The notes: a model not told the origin generated them from the letters alone. Positions 7,883 through 16,802 are shown, counted from the stretch's first letter. The stretch: DNA of 51,647 bases from Reyranella sp. (GCF_004296935.1 NZ_SCVH01000147.1:1-51647), one strand, 5' to 3'. Numbers and translations: made by a program.

Positions 7883-8751
7883 GAGCGTCTCGCCAGCAGT
7901 CCGGCGGGCCGGATGAACATCATGACGATGAAGAAGGCGAAGGCCAGCACGTAGCCCCATTCGAGGTCGGAGTAGAGGCCGCCCAGCGAGATGATCTGCG
8001 CGAACAGGAAGGCGGCGACGAAGCCGCCGATGAAGTTGCCGAGGCCGCCCAGCACGCAGATCAGGAAGGTGATCGGCCCGAACGACAGGCCGACGAAGGG
8101 ATGGACGTCGTACTGCAGGACCAGAAGGCAGGCCGCGAGGCCGGCCAGCGCCCCGCCGATCGCCGAGGTGACGAGATAGAGCCGCCGGGTGTCGACGCCC
8201 ATCAGCGCCATGATCTGGCGGTCCTGCGAGATGGCGCGGATCGCCGTGCCGATGTAGGTCCGGGTCATGAACAGATAGACCACCACCATGCCGGCCAGCG
8301 CCGCGCCGAAGGCAAGCAGGCGGGCGTAGCTGAAGTGCATCTCGCCCAGCGCCAGCACCGGCAGGCGGATACCGAGATTGCGGAAGTCGATGCCGAACGC
8401 CACGGTGGCGAAGCTCTGCAGGAAGAACAGCACGCCGCCGGTCGCTAGCAGCTGGTTGATCGGCGGCGCGTCGAGCAGCGGTGCGATGACGATGTAGTGC
8501 AGGAGCAGGCCCAGCACCGCCACAACCAGAATGCAGGCCGGCGCCGCGACCCACATCGGCAGGCCGTAGACGGAATAGAAATAGTAGAGCGCGTACATGC
8601 CCAGCATGATCAGCTCGGCGTAGCAGATCCAGGTCACGTCGATGACGCCGAAGATCAGGTTGAGGCCGAGCGCCAGCAGCGCCAGCACGCCGCCCAGCAG
8701 GATCCCGCTGATGATCGCCTCGGCCAGGTAAACGTCGAATATGTCCGCCAT
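7879..8751 (-). CDS. livH: Branched-chain-type ABC transporter permease LivH
   Basis: A 290-residue integral membrane permease, LivH type. It begins with the typical amphipathic start followed by GILLGGVLALLALGLNLIFG, and has the coupling segment AIRAISQDRQIMALMGVDTRR near residue 190. The C-terminus (FIRPAGLLARRS) is the usual FRPxGLFG-like tail. It forms the translocation pore with LivM, whose GTG start overlaps its stop by four bases. It starts 12 bases after livF ends. Confidence 0.93.
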   Translation of the reverse strand: MADIFDVYLAEAIISGILLGGVLALLALGLNLIFGVIDVTWICYAELIMLGMYALYYFYSVYGLPMWVAAPACILVVAVLGLLLHYIVIAPLLDAPPINQLLATGGVLFFLQSFATVAFGIDFRNLGIRLPVLALGEMHFSYARLLAFGAALAGMVVVYLFMTRTYIGTAIRAISQDRQIMALMGVDTRRLYLVTSAIGGALAGLAACLLVLQYDVHPFVGLSFGPITFLICVLGGLGNFIGGFVAAFLFAQIISLGGLYSDLEWGYVLAFAFFIVMMFIRPAGLLARRS

Positions 8752-8763
8752 CTTGAACCCGCC

Positions 8764-9486
8764 CTAGACGCCGAGATACGCCTGTTTGATCGTGTCGCTC
8801 GCCAGCAGTTCGGCCGACGTGCCGGAAATACGGAGGCTGCCGGCCTCGAGCAGATAGGCGCGGTCGACCACGCGCAGCACCTGCTTCACGTTCTGCTCGA
8901 CGATCAGCACGGTCAGTCCGCTGGCGCGGATCCGCTTGACCAGTTCGAAGACCTGCTGGACCACGACCGGCGCCAGGCCAGCCGACGGCTCGTCGAGCAG
9001 CAGCAGCTTGGGGTCCGACATCAGCGCGCGCCCGATGGCGCACATCTGCTGCTCGCCGCCCGACATCGTGCCGGCGAGCTGGCCGCGTCGTTCCTTGAGG
9101 CGCGGGAACAGGTCGAAGACGAATTCCAGCCGTTGCGCGAATTTCGGCCGCGCGGCGCGCGTGAAGGCGCCCATGCGCAGATTGTCCTCGACCGTCAGGC
9201 GGGGAAACAGCCGGCGGTTCTCCGGCACGTGCGCAATGCCGAGATCGATGATCTTGTGCGGCGCCGTCGCCAGCACATTGGCGCCTTCCATCGCGATCGA
9301 ACCCTTGGTCGGGCGGATCAGCCCGGAGATCACCCGCATCAGCGTCGTCTTGCCGGCGCCGTTGGGGCCGATCACGCCCACCGCCTCGCCGGCCTTGACC
9401 TCGAGGCTGACGCCGAACAGCGCCTGGAAGCTGCCGTAGCCCGCGTCGACCGACTTGAGTTCGAGCATGTCGCCTGTCTTGCTCAT
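8764..9486 (-). CDS. livF: Branched-chain-type ABC transporter ATPase LivF
   Basis: A 240-residue ABC ATPase. Walker A is GPNGAGKTT (40-48), the signature is MSGGEQQ (141-147), and Walker B is LLLLDEPSAGLAP (161-173), followed by the switch His in LIVEQN(V) form. The EQN tail after Walker B is characteristic of LivF. Its motifs are fully canonical, unlike those of the neighbouring LivG. It is preceded by AGGA. It powers import together with LivG on the cytoplasmic face. Confidence 0.94.
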   Translation of the reverse strand: MSKTGDMLELKSVDAGYGSFQALFGVSLEVKAGEAVGVIGPNGAGKTTLMRVISGLIRPTKGSIAMEGANVLATAPHKIIDLGIAHVPENRRLFPRLTVEDNLRMGAFTRAARPKFAQRLEFVFDLFPRLKERRGQLAGTMSGGEQQMCAIGRALMSDPKLLLLDEPSAGLAPVVVQQVFELVKRIRASGLTVLIVEQNVKQVLRVVDRAYLLEAGSLRISGTSAELLASDTIKQAYLGV

Positions 9487-9507
9487 TGGTTCCTGCCCAT
9501 GGCGCCC

Positions 9508-10275
9508 TCAGCGACGCGCTTCGGCCGCGGCGGCCTGGGTGTCCTGGGCGTCGGTGCCGAGATAGACCTCGATGACGCGCGGGTCGCTCGACACCTGGCT
9601 CGGCAGGCCCTCGGAAATCTTCTCGCCGTGATCGAGCACCATGACGCGGTCGACCACGCGCATCAGCACGCCCATGATGTGCTCGACCCAGATGATGGTG
9701 ATGCCGAGGTCGTCGCGGATGCGGCGCAGCATGTCGGCGGCCTGGTCCATCTCGTGCTCGTCGAGGCCACCCAGGCTTTCGTCGGCCAGCAGCAGCTTGG
9801 GCTCGGTCGCCAGCGCCTTGGCGAGTTCGAGCTTCTTCAGGCCGGCGGCGCCCAAGCCGTCGACGCTGGCCTTGCGGTCGGCCGGCAGCCCGACCGCGGC
9901 CAGCGCCCGCTCGGCCGACTCGTCGGCCTTGCCGCGGCTGTGGCTGCCACTCCCCCCACCTTGGCCGTAGTAGCCGGCCAGGGCCACGTTCTCGAAGATC
10001 GACAGGCGACGAAACGGCCGCGGGATCTGGAAGGTCCGTCCGATTCCGCGGTTGATGATCTTGTGCGGCGGCAGGCCGGCGAGTTCGCCGCCCTCGAACC
10101 TGATCGATCCCGCGCTCGGGGGAAACGTCCCCGAGAGCATGTTGAAGATCGTGCTCTTGCCCGATCCGTTGGGGCCGATCAGGCCGAGAATCTCGCCCTT
10201 CTCGACCTTGAACGACACATTGTTTACGGCTGTGAACCCGCCGAAACGCTTGAACAAACCCTCGACGACGAGCAC
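9508..10275 (-). CDS. livG: Branched-chain-type ABC transporter ATPase LivG, atypical signature
   Basis: A 255-residue ABC ATPase placed as LivG by its order in the operon and by GRTFQIPRPFRRLSIFENV. Walker A is normal (GPNGSGKST, 34-42). The ABC signature, normally LSxGxQ, is replaced by GLGAAGLKKLELAKALA (140-156). Walker B reads LLLADESLGGLDEHEM (161-176), with Ser after the catalytic Glu instead of Pro. The switch region is IIWVEHIM. The start is GTG at 10273-10275 with no strong ribosome site. A subfamily with this signature may exist. With a canonical LivF partner, one of the two ATP sites would be degenerate. Confidence 0.88.
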   Translation of the reverse strand: MLVVEGLFKRFGGFTAVNNVSFKVEKGEILGLIGPNGSGKSTIFNMLSGTFPPSAGSIRFEGGELAGLPPHKIINRGIGRTFQIPRPFRRLSIFENVALAGYYGQGGGSGSHSRGKADESAERALAAVGLPADRKASVDGLGAAGLKKLELAKALATEPKLLLADESLGGLDEHEMDQAADMLRRIRDDLGITIIWVEHIMGVLMRVVDRVMVLDHGEKISEGLPSQVSSDPRVIEVYLGTDAQDTQAAAAEARR

Positions 10276-10302
10276 CGGCGCACAGCCCCTTCGAACGCTT
10301 TG

Positions 10303-11616
10303 CTACTTGGGCGAGTAGACGGTGCCGGCCGGGAAGGGAATCACGGCGTCGCGCTGGGCCTGGCTCTTGGGCCACACCACGTAGGACTTGTCGTCGACGT
10401 ACTGCACGACGACCGGACTGGCGCGCAGGTTCTGGCCGGCGATCGGCGAGCCTTCGCCCGCGTACTTCACGCCGAAGCCCAGCATGGTGCCGCCTTCCGG
10501 CAGGTCGACCTCGAGGGCTGCCTTGCGCAGCGCCTCGGCATCGATGCCGCCGTACTTCTTGATCGCCCGCGGCAGCACCTCGGTGAAGAAGACGTAGGTG
10601 TTGGAGGCGGCCATGCCGACATGCGCCGAGCGGATCGTCGTGCCGGGCTTGGCCTTGTCGTATTCATCGCCGACCATCTTGATGAGCGGCGGCAGCTTCT
10701 GGTCGAGCGCCTTCTGGTTGGTGTCCCAGATCGAGATCGGGTCGACGTTGAAGAAGTAGTTGACGTCCTTGCCCAGGCCTTCCTTCAGCTTGGTGTAGAC
10801 GCCGTAGCCGGCGCCGTGGCCGATCAGGGCGCTGAACTTGAGACCACCCTCGCGCGCCTGGCGATGGAACAGCGTGATGTCCGGGTTGTAGCCGGTGTGG
10901 AAGATCACGTCCGGCCGGGCACGCTTGAGCTTGGTGACCAGGGCCGAGAGGTCGGGCGCCGTGGCGGCGTAGCCTTCCTTGAGCGCGATGTTGAAGCCGG
11001 CCTTCTTGGCGCCGGCCTCGTTGCCCTTGGCGACGTCGACGCCGTAGGCGCCGTCCTCGTGGATGATCGCCACGCGCACGTCCTTGGCATCCTTGCCGAG
11101 CTTGGCCTTGGCGTTCTGGGCGATGAAGTCCATCGACAGTTCGCCGAACTGCGCGCCCGACGGCTGGGTGCGGAAAACATACTTGAGGTTGCGGTTCTCG
11201 AGCACCGCCGAGGAAATGCAGGTGGTGATCCACATGAACTTCTTGAGCTGCTCGACCCGGGCCGCCACCGGCACGCACTGCGCCGACGAGAAGAAGCCCA
11301 GCACCATGTCGACCTTTTCCTGCTCGATCAGGCGCACGGCTTCGTTGATGGCGACGTCGGGCTTGCTCTGGGCGTCGGCGTAGACCGCCTCGATCTTGTA
11401 GCCTTCGACGCCACCCTGCTTGATGAAGTTGTCGATCATGATCTTGGCGCCGAGATGGTGCAGTTCCGAGCCGCCGCCCGCCAGCGGGCCGGTCAGGTCG
11501 TAGATCACGCCGATCTTGATCTTCTTCTCCTGGGCCGCGGCAATGCCCGCGAAACCCAATGCCGTCGCCGCAGCGATCACGCCGCCCAACAGGCGACGCC
11601 CGATATGCATGGTCAT
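10303..11616 (-). CDS. ABC transporter periplasmic binding protein, LivK-like
   Basis: A 437-residue type I periplasmic binding protein (Peripla_BP_6 class). A Sec signal peptide (MTMHIGRRLLGGVIAAATAL, cleavage after AAAQ near 29) precedes KIKIGVIYDLTGPLAGGGSE, the classic first strand and ligand loop. The middle holds VRVAIIHEDGAYGVD, the second-lobe strand. The length exceeds LivJ/K (about 350), as in binding proteins for amides, aromatics or other non-amino-acid ligands. The ATG is preceded by CCTCCC on the plus strand (11623-11628), i.e. GGGAGG six bases upstream. It is the first gene of the operon livK-G-F-H-M-GMC. The ligand is unknown; the GMC enzyme at the end suggests an alcohol or a precursor of one. 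Confidence 0.93.
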   Translation of the reverse strand: MTMHIGRRLLGGVIAAATALGFAGIAAAQEKKIKIGVIYDLTGPLAGGGSELHHLGAKIMIDNFIKQGGVEGYKIEAVYADAQSKPDVAINEAVRLIEQEKVDMVLGFFSSAQCVPVAARVEQLKKFMWITTCISSAVLENRNLKYVFRTQPSGAQFGELSMDFIAQNAKAKLGKDAKDVRVAIIHEDGAYGVDVAKGNEAGAKKAGFNIALKEGYAATAPDLSALVTKLKRARPDVIFHTGYNPDITLFHRQAREGGLKFSALIGHGAGYGVYTKLKEGLGKDVNYFFNVDPISIWDTNQKALDQKLPPLIKMVGDEYDKAKPGTTIRSAHVGMAASNTYVFFTEVLPRAIKKYGGIDAEALRKAALEVDLPEGGTMLGFGVKYAGEGSPIAGQNLRASPVVVQYVDDKSYVVWPKSQAQRDAVIPFPAGTVYSPK

Positions 11617-11663
11617 TCTGTTCCTCCCAAATTACGGCACGCTGTCGCGTTTTCTTGTCGTGC

Positions 11664-11692
11664 ATCACAGAGGCCGGGCCGTCCGATGTCAA
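11664..11692 (-). promoter_or_regulatory. sigma70-like promoter of the liv-type operon
   Basis: On the minus strand: TTGACA (11687-11692, perfect -35), 17-nt spacer, TGTGAT (11664-11669, 4/6 -10). It sits 47 nt before the binding-protein ATG, giving a leader of about 40 nt that carries the strong ribosome site. It lies within 45 bases of the alkylsulfatase stop codon. Confidence 0.65.
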
Positions 11693-11707
11693 GCGTCTCG
11701 CGACGAT

Positions 11708-13663
11708 CTAGGACCGGCCCTCGCCTGGCGTGAGGATGTCGAACATGAAGCCGGTGGGTTCTTCGAGCATGGCGAACAGCAACGCGAACCTCGAGGGATC
11801 GCCGTCGATCCTGAGCGCACCCGACATCATCGCCTCCTGCGCGGTGGTCCTGCGCAGCACGACGGCATCGAGTGTGGCGCGCGTCGTCGTCACCGAGGCG
11901 GCGGCCTCGGCCGACCACTCCCCCATGCGATGCGTGAGCGTGCAGTGCTGGAGCGTCAGCGCCAGTTTCTCGGAGCGGTCGGTGAAGTGCCAGTTCAACA
12001 CCATCGACTGCCCAGCGGCCTTGGCCGGATCGAGCCGGATCGCCATCAGGTCGAAGAACACGTCGGTGGCGAGACCGGCCAGCGTGTCGGCGCCCATGGT
12101 CGCGCGCGCCGGCATCTGGAACACGCCGTGCCGCAGTTCCTGCGCGCCATAGAGGAAGGCGTTGCGCCAGGTGGCCGACTCGGCCTGGTAGCCCATCTGC
12201 TCCAGCGCGTCGGCACAGAGCGCGCGGGCTTCCTTGTTCGTGGGCTCGGCGTAGACGACTTCCTTCATCACCTGAGCCACCCAGCGAAACTCGCCCTTGG
12301 CGAAATCAGCGCGCGCCCGGGCGATGACCGCCGGCGCACCGCCCATGTACTCGACGAACTTGGCGGCGGCGGGTGCCGGCGGCAGCGGATGGAGATTGCA
12401 CGGGTTGCCGTCGTACCAGCTGAGATAGCGCTGATAGACCGCCTTCACGTTGTGATTGACGGTGCCGTAGTAGCCACGCGCCGACCAGCGCTCGGCAAGC
12501 CCCGGTGGCAGGTCGATCGCCTCGGCGATCTCGGCCGGCCGCCAGCCCTTGTTCATGTAGCGCAGCGTCTGGTCGTGAATATGCTTGTAGAGATCGCGCT
12601 GCGCCTCGAGATAGTCGGCCACCGCCGCCTTGCCCCATACCGGCCAGTGATGCTGACCGATCAGGATCTCGGTGCCTGGGCCGTACATCCGGATCGCCTC
12701 GCCGATATACTTCGCCCAGATGCGCGGATCGCGCGCCACCGCGCCGCGCAGCGGGATGAAGTTGTGCAGCAGCGGACAGGCGTTCTCGGCCATGTTGAGG
12801 ACGCCGAGCTCGGGATAGAACATGTGCATCTCGGCCGGCGCCTCGGTCTCGGGCGCCAGCTGGAACACGATCCGGACGCCGTCGACCTTATGCTCCTCGA
12901 CGGCCTGCTCGATCGATTGTGTCGGCGCGATCAGGCCGGGCGTGCCGCGCGCCACGCCCTTGCCCAAGCCGGCATCGACCTGGCCGCGCGGCCCACGCGG
13001 CAGCATCGAGCCGAACTGGAACTGGGCGCGGCGGATCATCGGCGGACCGGCCAGCACGTTCTCGCCCGACACCGCCTCCATGAAGCCCGCCGGTGCAATC
13101 ACCCTGACCTTGCCCGCCTTCACGTCGGCCTCGTCGACGACGCCGCGCACGCCACCGTAATGGTCGACATGGCTGTGGGTGTAGATCACGGCCACGACCG
13201 GCTTCTTCGGCCGATGCGCCCAGTAATGCTCGAGAGCGGCCTTCGCGACCTCCGCCGTCGTCAGCGGATCGATCAGGATCAGCCCGCTCGCGCCCTCGAT
13301 CACCGTCATGTTGGCGATGTCGAAGCCGCGCAGCTGATAGAGACGGTCCGTGACCTTGAACAGGCCGTTGGCCATGTTGAGCCGGGCCATGCGCCACAGG
13401 CTCGGATTGACGGTGGCCGGCGCCAGTTCGCCATTGATGAAAGCGTATTCGCCGAGATTCCACAGCACGGTGCCGCTGGACGAACGCACCATCCCGTCCG
13501 GCACCGGCGCGATCAGCCCGCGTTTGGCTGCCTCGAAGTCGGCGAGGTCGGCGAACGGCAGCGGCGCCGCCATGGCGGCATTGGCGGCCTTCGTCGCGGG
13601 CTCGGCGTCCCGCGCCGCATCGAGATGCGACGCGGGAACCGGAACGGCGGACGCTACAGCCAT
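11708..13663 (-). CDS. Alkylsulfatase-like metallo-beta-lactamase-fold hydrolase
   Basis: A 651-residue protein matching the SdsA1/YjcS type alkyl sulfatases. An N-terminal MBL domain has the zinc motif YTHSHVDHYGG (His163, His165, Asp167, His168). Further metal ligands are expected in EMHMFYPELGVLNMAENACP and near LIGQHHWPVWG. A helical dimerisation domain (about 380-510) and a C-terminal SCP2-like domain (about 530-650) follow. The family hydrolyses primary or secondary alkyl sulfates such as SDS to alcohol and sulfate. No clear signal peptide is visible, so it may act in the cytoplasm, unlike secreted SdsA1. It follows the Bug receptor gene by ten bases, which suggests uptake and hydrolysis of a sulfate ester or related acid. 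Confidence 0.88.
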   Translation of the reverse strand: MAVASAVPVPASHLDAARDAEPATKAANAAMAAPLPFADLADFEAAKRGLIAPVPDGMVRSSSGTVLWNLGEYAFINGELAPATVNPSLWRMARLNMANGLFKVTDRLYQLRGFDIANMTVIEGASGLILIDPLTTAEVAKAALEHYWAHRPKKPVVAVIYTHSHVDHYGGVRGVVDEADVKAGKVRVIAPAGFMEAVSGENVLAGPPMIRRAQFQFGSMLPRGPRGQVDAGLGKGVARGTPGLIAPTQSIEQAVEEHKVDGVRIVFQLAPETEAPAEMHMFYPELGVLNMAENACPLLHNFIPLRGAVARDPRIWAKYIGEAIRMYGPGTEILIGQHHWPVWGKAAVADYLEAQRDLYKHIHDQTLRYMNKGWRPAEIAEAIDLPPGLAERWSARGYYGTVNHNVKAVYQRYLSWYDGNPCNLHPLPPAPAAAKFVEYMGGAPAVIARARADFAKGEFRWVAQVMKEVVYAEPTNKEARALCADALEQMGYQAESATWRNAFLYGAQELRHGVFQMPARATMGADTLAGLATDVFFDLMAIRLDPAKAAGQSMVLNWHFTDRSEKLALTLQHCTLTHRMGEWSAEAAASVTTTRATLDAVVLRRTTAQEAMMSGALRIDGDPSRFALLFAMLEEPTGFMFDILTPGEGRS

Positions 13664-13673
13664 CTTGCGCGGC

Positions 13674-14648
13674 CTAGCCTTCGATCTTGATGCCGTTGTC
13701 CTTCACCACCTTGGTCCAGCGCTCGGTCTCGAACTTGAGCTTCTCGAGATAGGCCTCGGGTGTCGAGCCGGTGGTGACGTAGCCGAGATCGGCGAACTTC
13801 TTCTCGACCTCAGGCTGCTTGATGATCTGGCGTACGAGTCCGTTCAGCCTGTCGAGTACGGGACGCGGAATGCCGGCCGGGCCGACCACGCCGAAGAACA
13901 CCGCGCTCACCATGTCGGGCATGCCCAGCTCGACCACCGTCGGCACGTCGGGACAGACCGGCGAGCGCTTCTCGGACGACACGACGAGGCCAGTGAGCTT
14001 GCCCTGCGTGGCAAGGACGCCGGCCGGCATGACGACGTCGATGACGATCGGCACGTGGCCGCCCATGACATCGCGCAACGCGTCGGCCGCATTCTTGTAA
14101 GCGATATTCTCGAGGTTGAGCTTGTTGCGGGCACGGAACAGCTCGGCCCAGAGATGCGGCTGATTGCCGAGGCCCGACGTGGCGTAGCGCACCCTCTGCG
14201 GCTGCTTGGCGGACCACTCGACAAAGCTCTTGTAGTCCTTGACCGGCAGGTCCTTGTTGACGGCGATGAAGTCGGGAATGTCGGCCAGGGTCGAGATCGG
14301 CTGGAAGTCCTTCAGCGGATCGTAGGGCTGCTTCAGGCCGAGCGCGGCGTTGGTTGCCAGCGTCGTCGTGCCGAGCAGCAGCGTGTAGCCGTCGGGCTTC
14401 GACTTGGCGACCAGCTCCATGCCGATGATGGTGTTGCCGCCGCCCTTGTTCTCGACGATGACCTGCTGGCCGATCAGCGGCGTCATCTTCTCGGCGAGCA
14501 GACGACCCGCCGTGTCGGTGGCGCCGCCTGGGCCGTAGGGAACGACGATCTTGATCGGCTGGGCGGGCCAGGCCTGCGCCCTGACGGTGGAAGCGCCAAC
14601 GATGGTCCAGCCAGCGGTTGCCGCCAGAATGCCGCGTCGCTTGATCAT
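13674..14648 (-). CDS. Bug/TctC-family tripartite transporter receptor
   Basis: A 324-residue extracytoplasmic solute receptor of the Bug family. A signal peptide (MIKRRGILAATAGWTIVGAS, cleavage near AQA) is followed by WPAQPIKIVVPYGPGGATDT, the hallmark first loop that binds carboxylates, and later VIVENKGGGNTIIGMELVAK. The ATG at 14646-14648 is chosen because GGGAGG (14654-14659 on the plus strand as cctccc) lies five bases upstream; a longer frame to 14687 lacks this. Bug proteins bind organic acids, often aromatic or dicarboxylic. No TctA/TctB membrane genes are nearby, which is common for this expanded family. It is co-transcribed with the alkylsulfatase-like gene. Confidence 0.92.
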   Translation of the reverse strand: MIKRRGILAATAGWTIVGASTVRAQAWPAQPIKIVVPYGPGGATDTAGRLLAEKMTPLIGQQVIVENKGGGNTIIGMELVAKSKPDGYTLLLGTTTLATNAALGLKQPYDPLKDFQPISTLADIPDFIAVNKDLPVKDYKSFVEWSAKQPQRVRYATSGLGNQPHLWAELFRARNKLNLENIAYKNAADALRDVMGGHVPIVIDVVMPAGVLATQGKLTGLVVSSEKRSPVCPDVPTVVELGMPDMVSAVFFGVVGPAGIPRPVLDRLNGLVRQIIKQPEVEKKFADLGYVTTGSTPEAYLEKLKFETERWTKVVKDNGIKIEG

Positions 14649-14727
14649 TGCAACCTCCCTACCCTGTTTCTGGCGGGAGGATCGCAAGCCTCCGCCCGCC
14701 GCGCAATGCGCGGCAGCCGGGGACGTT

Positions 14728-15915
14728 CTACTCTGCGGGCTTGAGCGCGGCCTTGTGCACGTCCTGCTCGCTGGGCAGGAACGAGAGCGCGAGGAATGAG
14801 GAAAACGCCACGCCTGCCAGCACCATCAGCAGCACCGGGAAGCCGGCATCCTTCACCGCCGGCCCGATCAGCGCCACCACGAAGGAACTGACGCCGAAGC
14901 CGATGGCCAGCCGCACGCCGGTCACCCGGCTGCGCATGCGGTCGTCGATGTAGCGCACGATCATGGCGTCGGTGAACGGAATGGCGCCGAACACCAGCAG
15001 CATGAAGCCGACAGCCGTCGCGAACAGGGCCCAGCCCTCGGCCTGCGAGGCGATCAGGAACAGCGGCACCTGCAGCAGCACGATCGGCAGGTAGATGTTC
15101 TTCAGCGGATAGCGGTCGATCAGCTTGCCGACGACGAGCTGCGCCAGCGAGGCCAGCGAGAAGATGACGAACAGCATCGTAGCCAGCATCACCGGATCCT
15201 GGGCGATGCTCTTGGCGCGGATGCTGAGCAGCTCGCCGTTTCCGTTGGTCGTGAAGTTGAAGATGATGCTGCCGGTGACGGCGGTGAAGGTCATGATCGC
15301 AAACACGCGCGCCATCACCGACGGCGGCAGGTCGAGCATCTTGGCCTTGCGCTTGGCCGGCGCCTCTTCCTCGCGCGGCACCAGGATCACGAAGGCCACG
15401 GCACAGACGAGGCAGATCACGCCGGGAATGACGAAGGCCATCTGCCAGCCGAAGCGCTGGGCGATGTAGACCGAGAGGCCGGAGGCGATGGCGATGCCCA
15501 TGTTGCCGGCGAGCCCGTTGACGCCGATCGTGAAGCCCGGGTTCTTGGCCTTCTGTACCAGCATCGGAATGCCGACCGGATGGTAGATCGAGGCGAAGGC
15601 GCCCATCAGGGTAAGCGCCGCGCCGATCTGCCATTTGTTGCTGCAGAGCGCGATCACCAGCGCCGAGACGCCCATGCCGGCGAAGAAGATCACCATCATC
15701 ACCCAGCGGCCCCACAGATCGCCGAGGCGGCCGCTCACGATCGAGCCGGCGCCGAACATGAAGAGCGCGCCGTAGTTGAAAGGCGTGAGTTCCGTCCATT
15801 CCACGCCCCAGACGCCGGCGATCACGCCCCAGCTGTAGGCGAACACCACCAGGATCCAGTGATCCATGGCGTGGCCAATGTTGAGCAGGACGGCGCTGGG
15901 GCTGCTGTGGTTCAT
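14728..15915 (-). CDS. MFS transporter
   Basis: A 395-residue major facilitator with about twelve hydrophobic segments. It begins MNHSSPSAVLLNIGHAMDHW and contains the loop 2-3 motif GRLGDLWGRW near residue 60. A frame from ATG 15936 adds seven residues, but there is no ribosome site before it, while GGAGG lies eleven bases before ATG 15915, so the shorter start is preferred. It resembles MFS members of the NarK/fosmidomycin-resistance-like or sugar-phosphate branch. The substrate is unknown. It is divergent from the AraC regulator across a gap of about 70 bases, so AraC control is likely. Confidence 0.88.
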   Translation of the reverse strand: MNHSSPSAVLLNIGHAMDHWILVVFAYSWGVIAGVWGVEWTELTPFNYGALFMFGAGSIVSGRLGDLWGRWVMMVIFFAGMGVSALVIALCSNKWQIGAALTLMGAFASIYHPVGIPMLVQKAKNPGFTIGVNGLAGNMGIAIASGLSVYIAQRFGWQMAFVIPGVICLVCAVAFVILVPREEEAPAKRKAKMLDLPPSVMARVFAIMTFTAVTGSIIFNFTTNGNGELLSIRAKSIAQDPVMLATMLFVIFSLASLAQLVVGKLIDRYPLKNIYLPIVLLQVPLFLIASQAEGWALFATAVGFMLLVFGAIPFTDAMIVRYIDDRMRSRVTGVRLAIGFGVSSFVVALIGPAVKDAGFPVLLMVLAGVAFSSFLALSFLPSEQDVHKAALKPAE

Positions 15916-15986
15916 GTCGTGCGTTTCCTCCGACATATTAAAGTAGGCATGGCGGTTCTGGCTGTCTTGCGCTAGATTGCCAACTT

Positions 15987-16802
15987 ATGTCGAGAAAGAG
16001 ACAGCAGGCTCCGCCGCTCACCGAACGGTCGACCGATCCGGCCGACTATCAGCGCGTGCCGCGGGCGGTGGCGGCGATGCCCAAGGACTTTGCCAACGGC
16101 TTCGAGATCGCCCCGCACAGCCACGAGCGGGCGCAGCTGATCTACGCCACGGCCGGCACGATGCGGGTCGCCACCAGCGACGGCATGTGGATGGTTCCGC
16201 CGCAACGCGCGGTGTGGATGCCGGCCCATGTGCGCCACGGCATCGTCATGTCGAGCGACGTCACCATGCGCACGCTCTATCTGCGCGAGGACGCGGCCCG
16301 GTTCATGCCCGACGCCTGCCGGGTGCTGCCGGTGTCGCCGCTACTGCGCGAATTGATCGTGCGCGCCACCGAGTTGCCGATGCACTACGACGAAGACGGT
16401 CCCGCCGGCCATGTCGTGGCGCTGATCCTGACCGAGCTGCGCGGGCTGCAATCCCTGCCGTTGCAACTACCGATGCCGAGCGACCTCAGGCTGCGCGGTC
16501 TGTGCGAAAGACTGCTGGCCACACCGGGCGATCAGCGCACACTGGGGGCCTGGGCACGTACCATCAACGCCAGTGCCCGCACGCTTGCCCGCCATTTCCA
16601 GAACGAGACCGGCCTCAGTTTCGGCGCCTGGCGGCAGCAGGCCCGCGTGCTCGAGGCCATGGGCCGCCTGGGCGGCGGCGCGCCGGTCACCGAGGTGGCG
16701 CTCGATCTCGGCTACGACAGCGTCAGCGCCTTTAGTGCCATGTTCCGCCGCGCCGCCGGTGCATCCCCCAGCCACTACCGCCCCCGGTCGCAGGGCGAGT
16801 GA
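15987..16802 (+). CDS. AraC-family regulator with cupin sensor
   Basis: A 271-residue regulator. An N-terminal cupin domain (about 30-130; HSHERAQLIYATAG, PPQRAVWMPAHVRHGI) is followed by an AraC double helix-turn-helix. The first HTH is LGAWARTINASARTLARHF, and the second ends GYDSVSAFSAMFRRAAGASPSHYR. This architecture matches the AraC_binding plus HTH_18 regulators that sit next to the transporter gene they control. The divergent MFS gene is the probable target. No ribosome site precedes the ATG, but TAGATT lies eight bases upstream (15973-15978), a possible leaderless start. Just after the gene, aaaggcc (16802-16808) and ggccttt (16831-16837) could form a weak terminator. Confidence 0.92.
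   Translation: MSRKRQQAPPLTERSTDPADYQRVPRAVAAMPKDFANGFEIAPHSHERAQLIYATAGTMRVATSDGMWMVPPQRAVWMPAHVRHGIVMSSDVTMRTLYLREDAARFMPDACRVLPVSPLLRELIVRATELPMHYDEDGPAGHVVALILTELRGLQSLPLQLPMPSDLRLRGLCERLLATPGDQRTLGAWARTINASARTLARHFQNETGLSFGAWRQQARVLEAMGRLGGGAPVTEVALDLGYDSVSAFSAMFRRAAGASPSHYRPRSQGE

Noticed and set aside
6917-10375. A 1152-codon open frame on the minus strand
   Set aside because: Only the last 321 residues (LivM) are real. The rest is an out-of-frame reading of livH, livF and livG, whose own frames carry all motifs.
8497-11733. A 1078-codon open frame on the plus strand
   Set aside because: It lies antisense to livH, livF, livG and the binding-protein gene. Its composition (His, Gln, Arg, Ala, Asp rich, no domains) is that of the complement of GC-rich genes.
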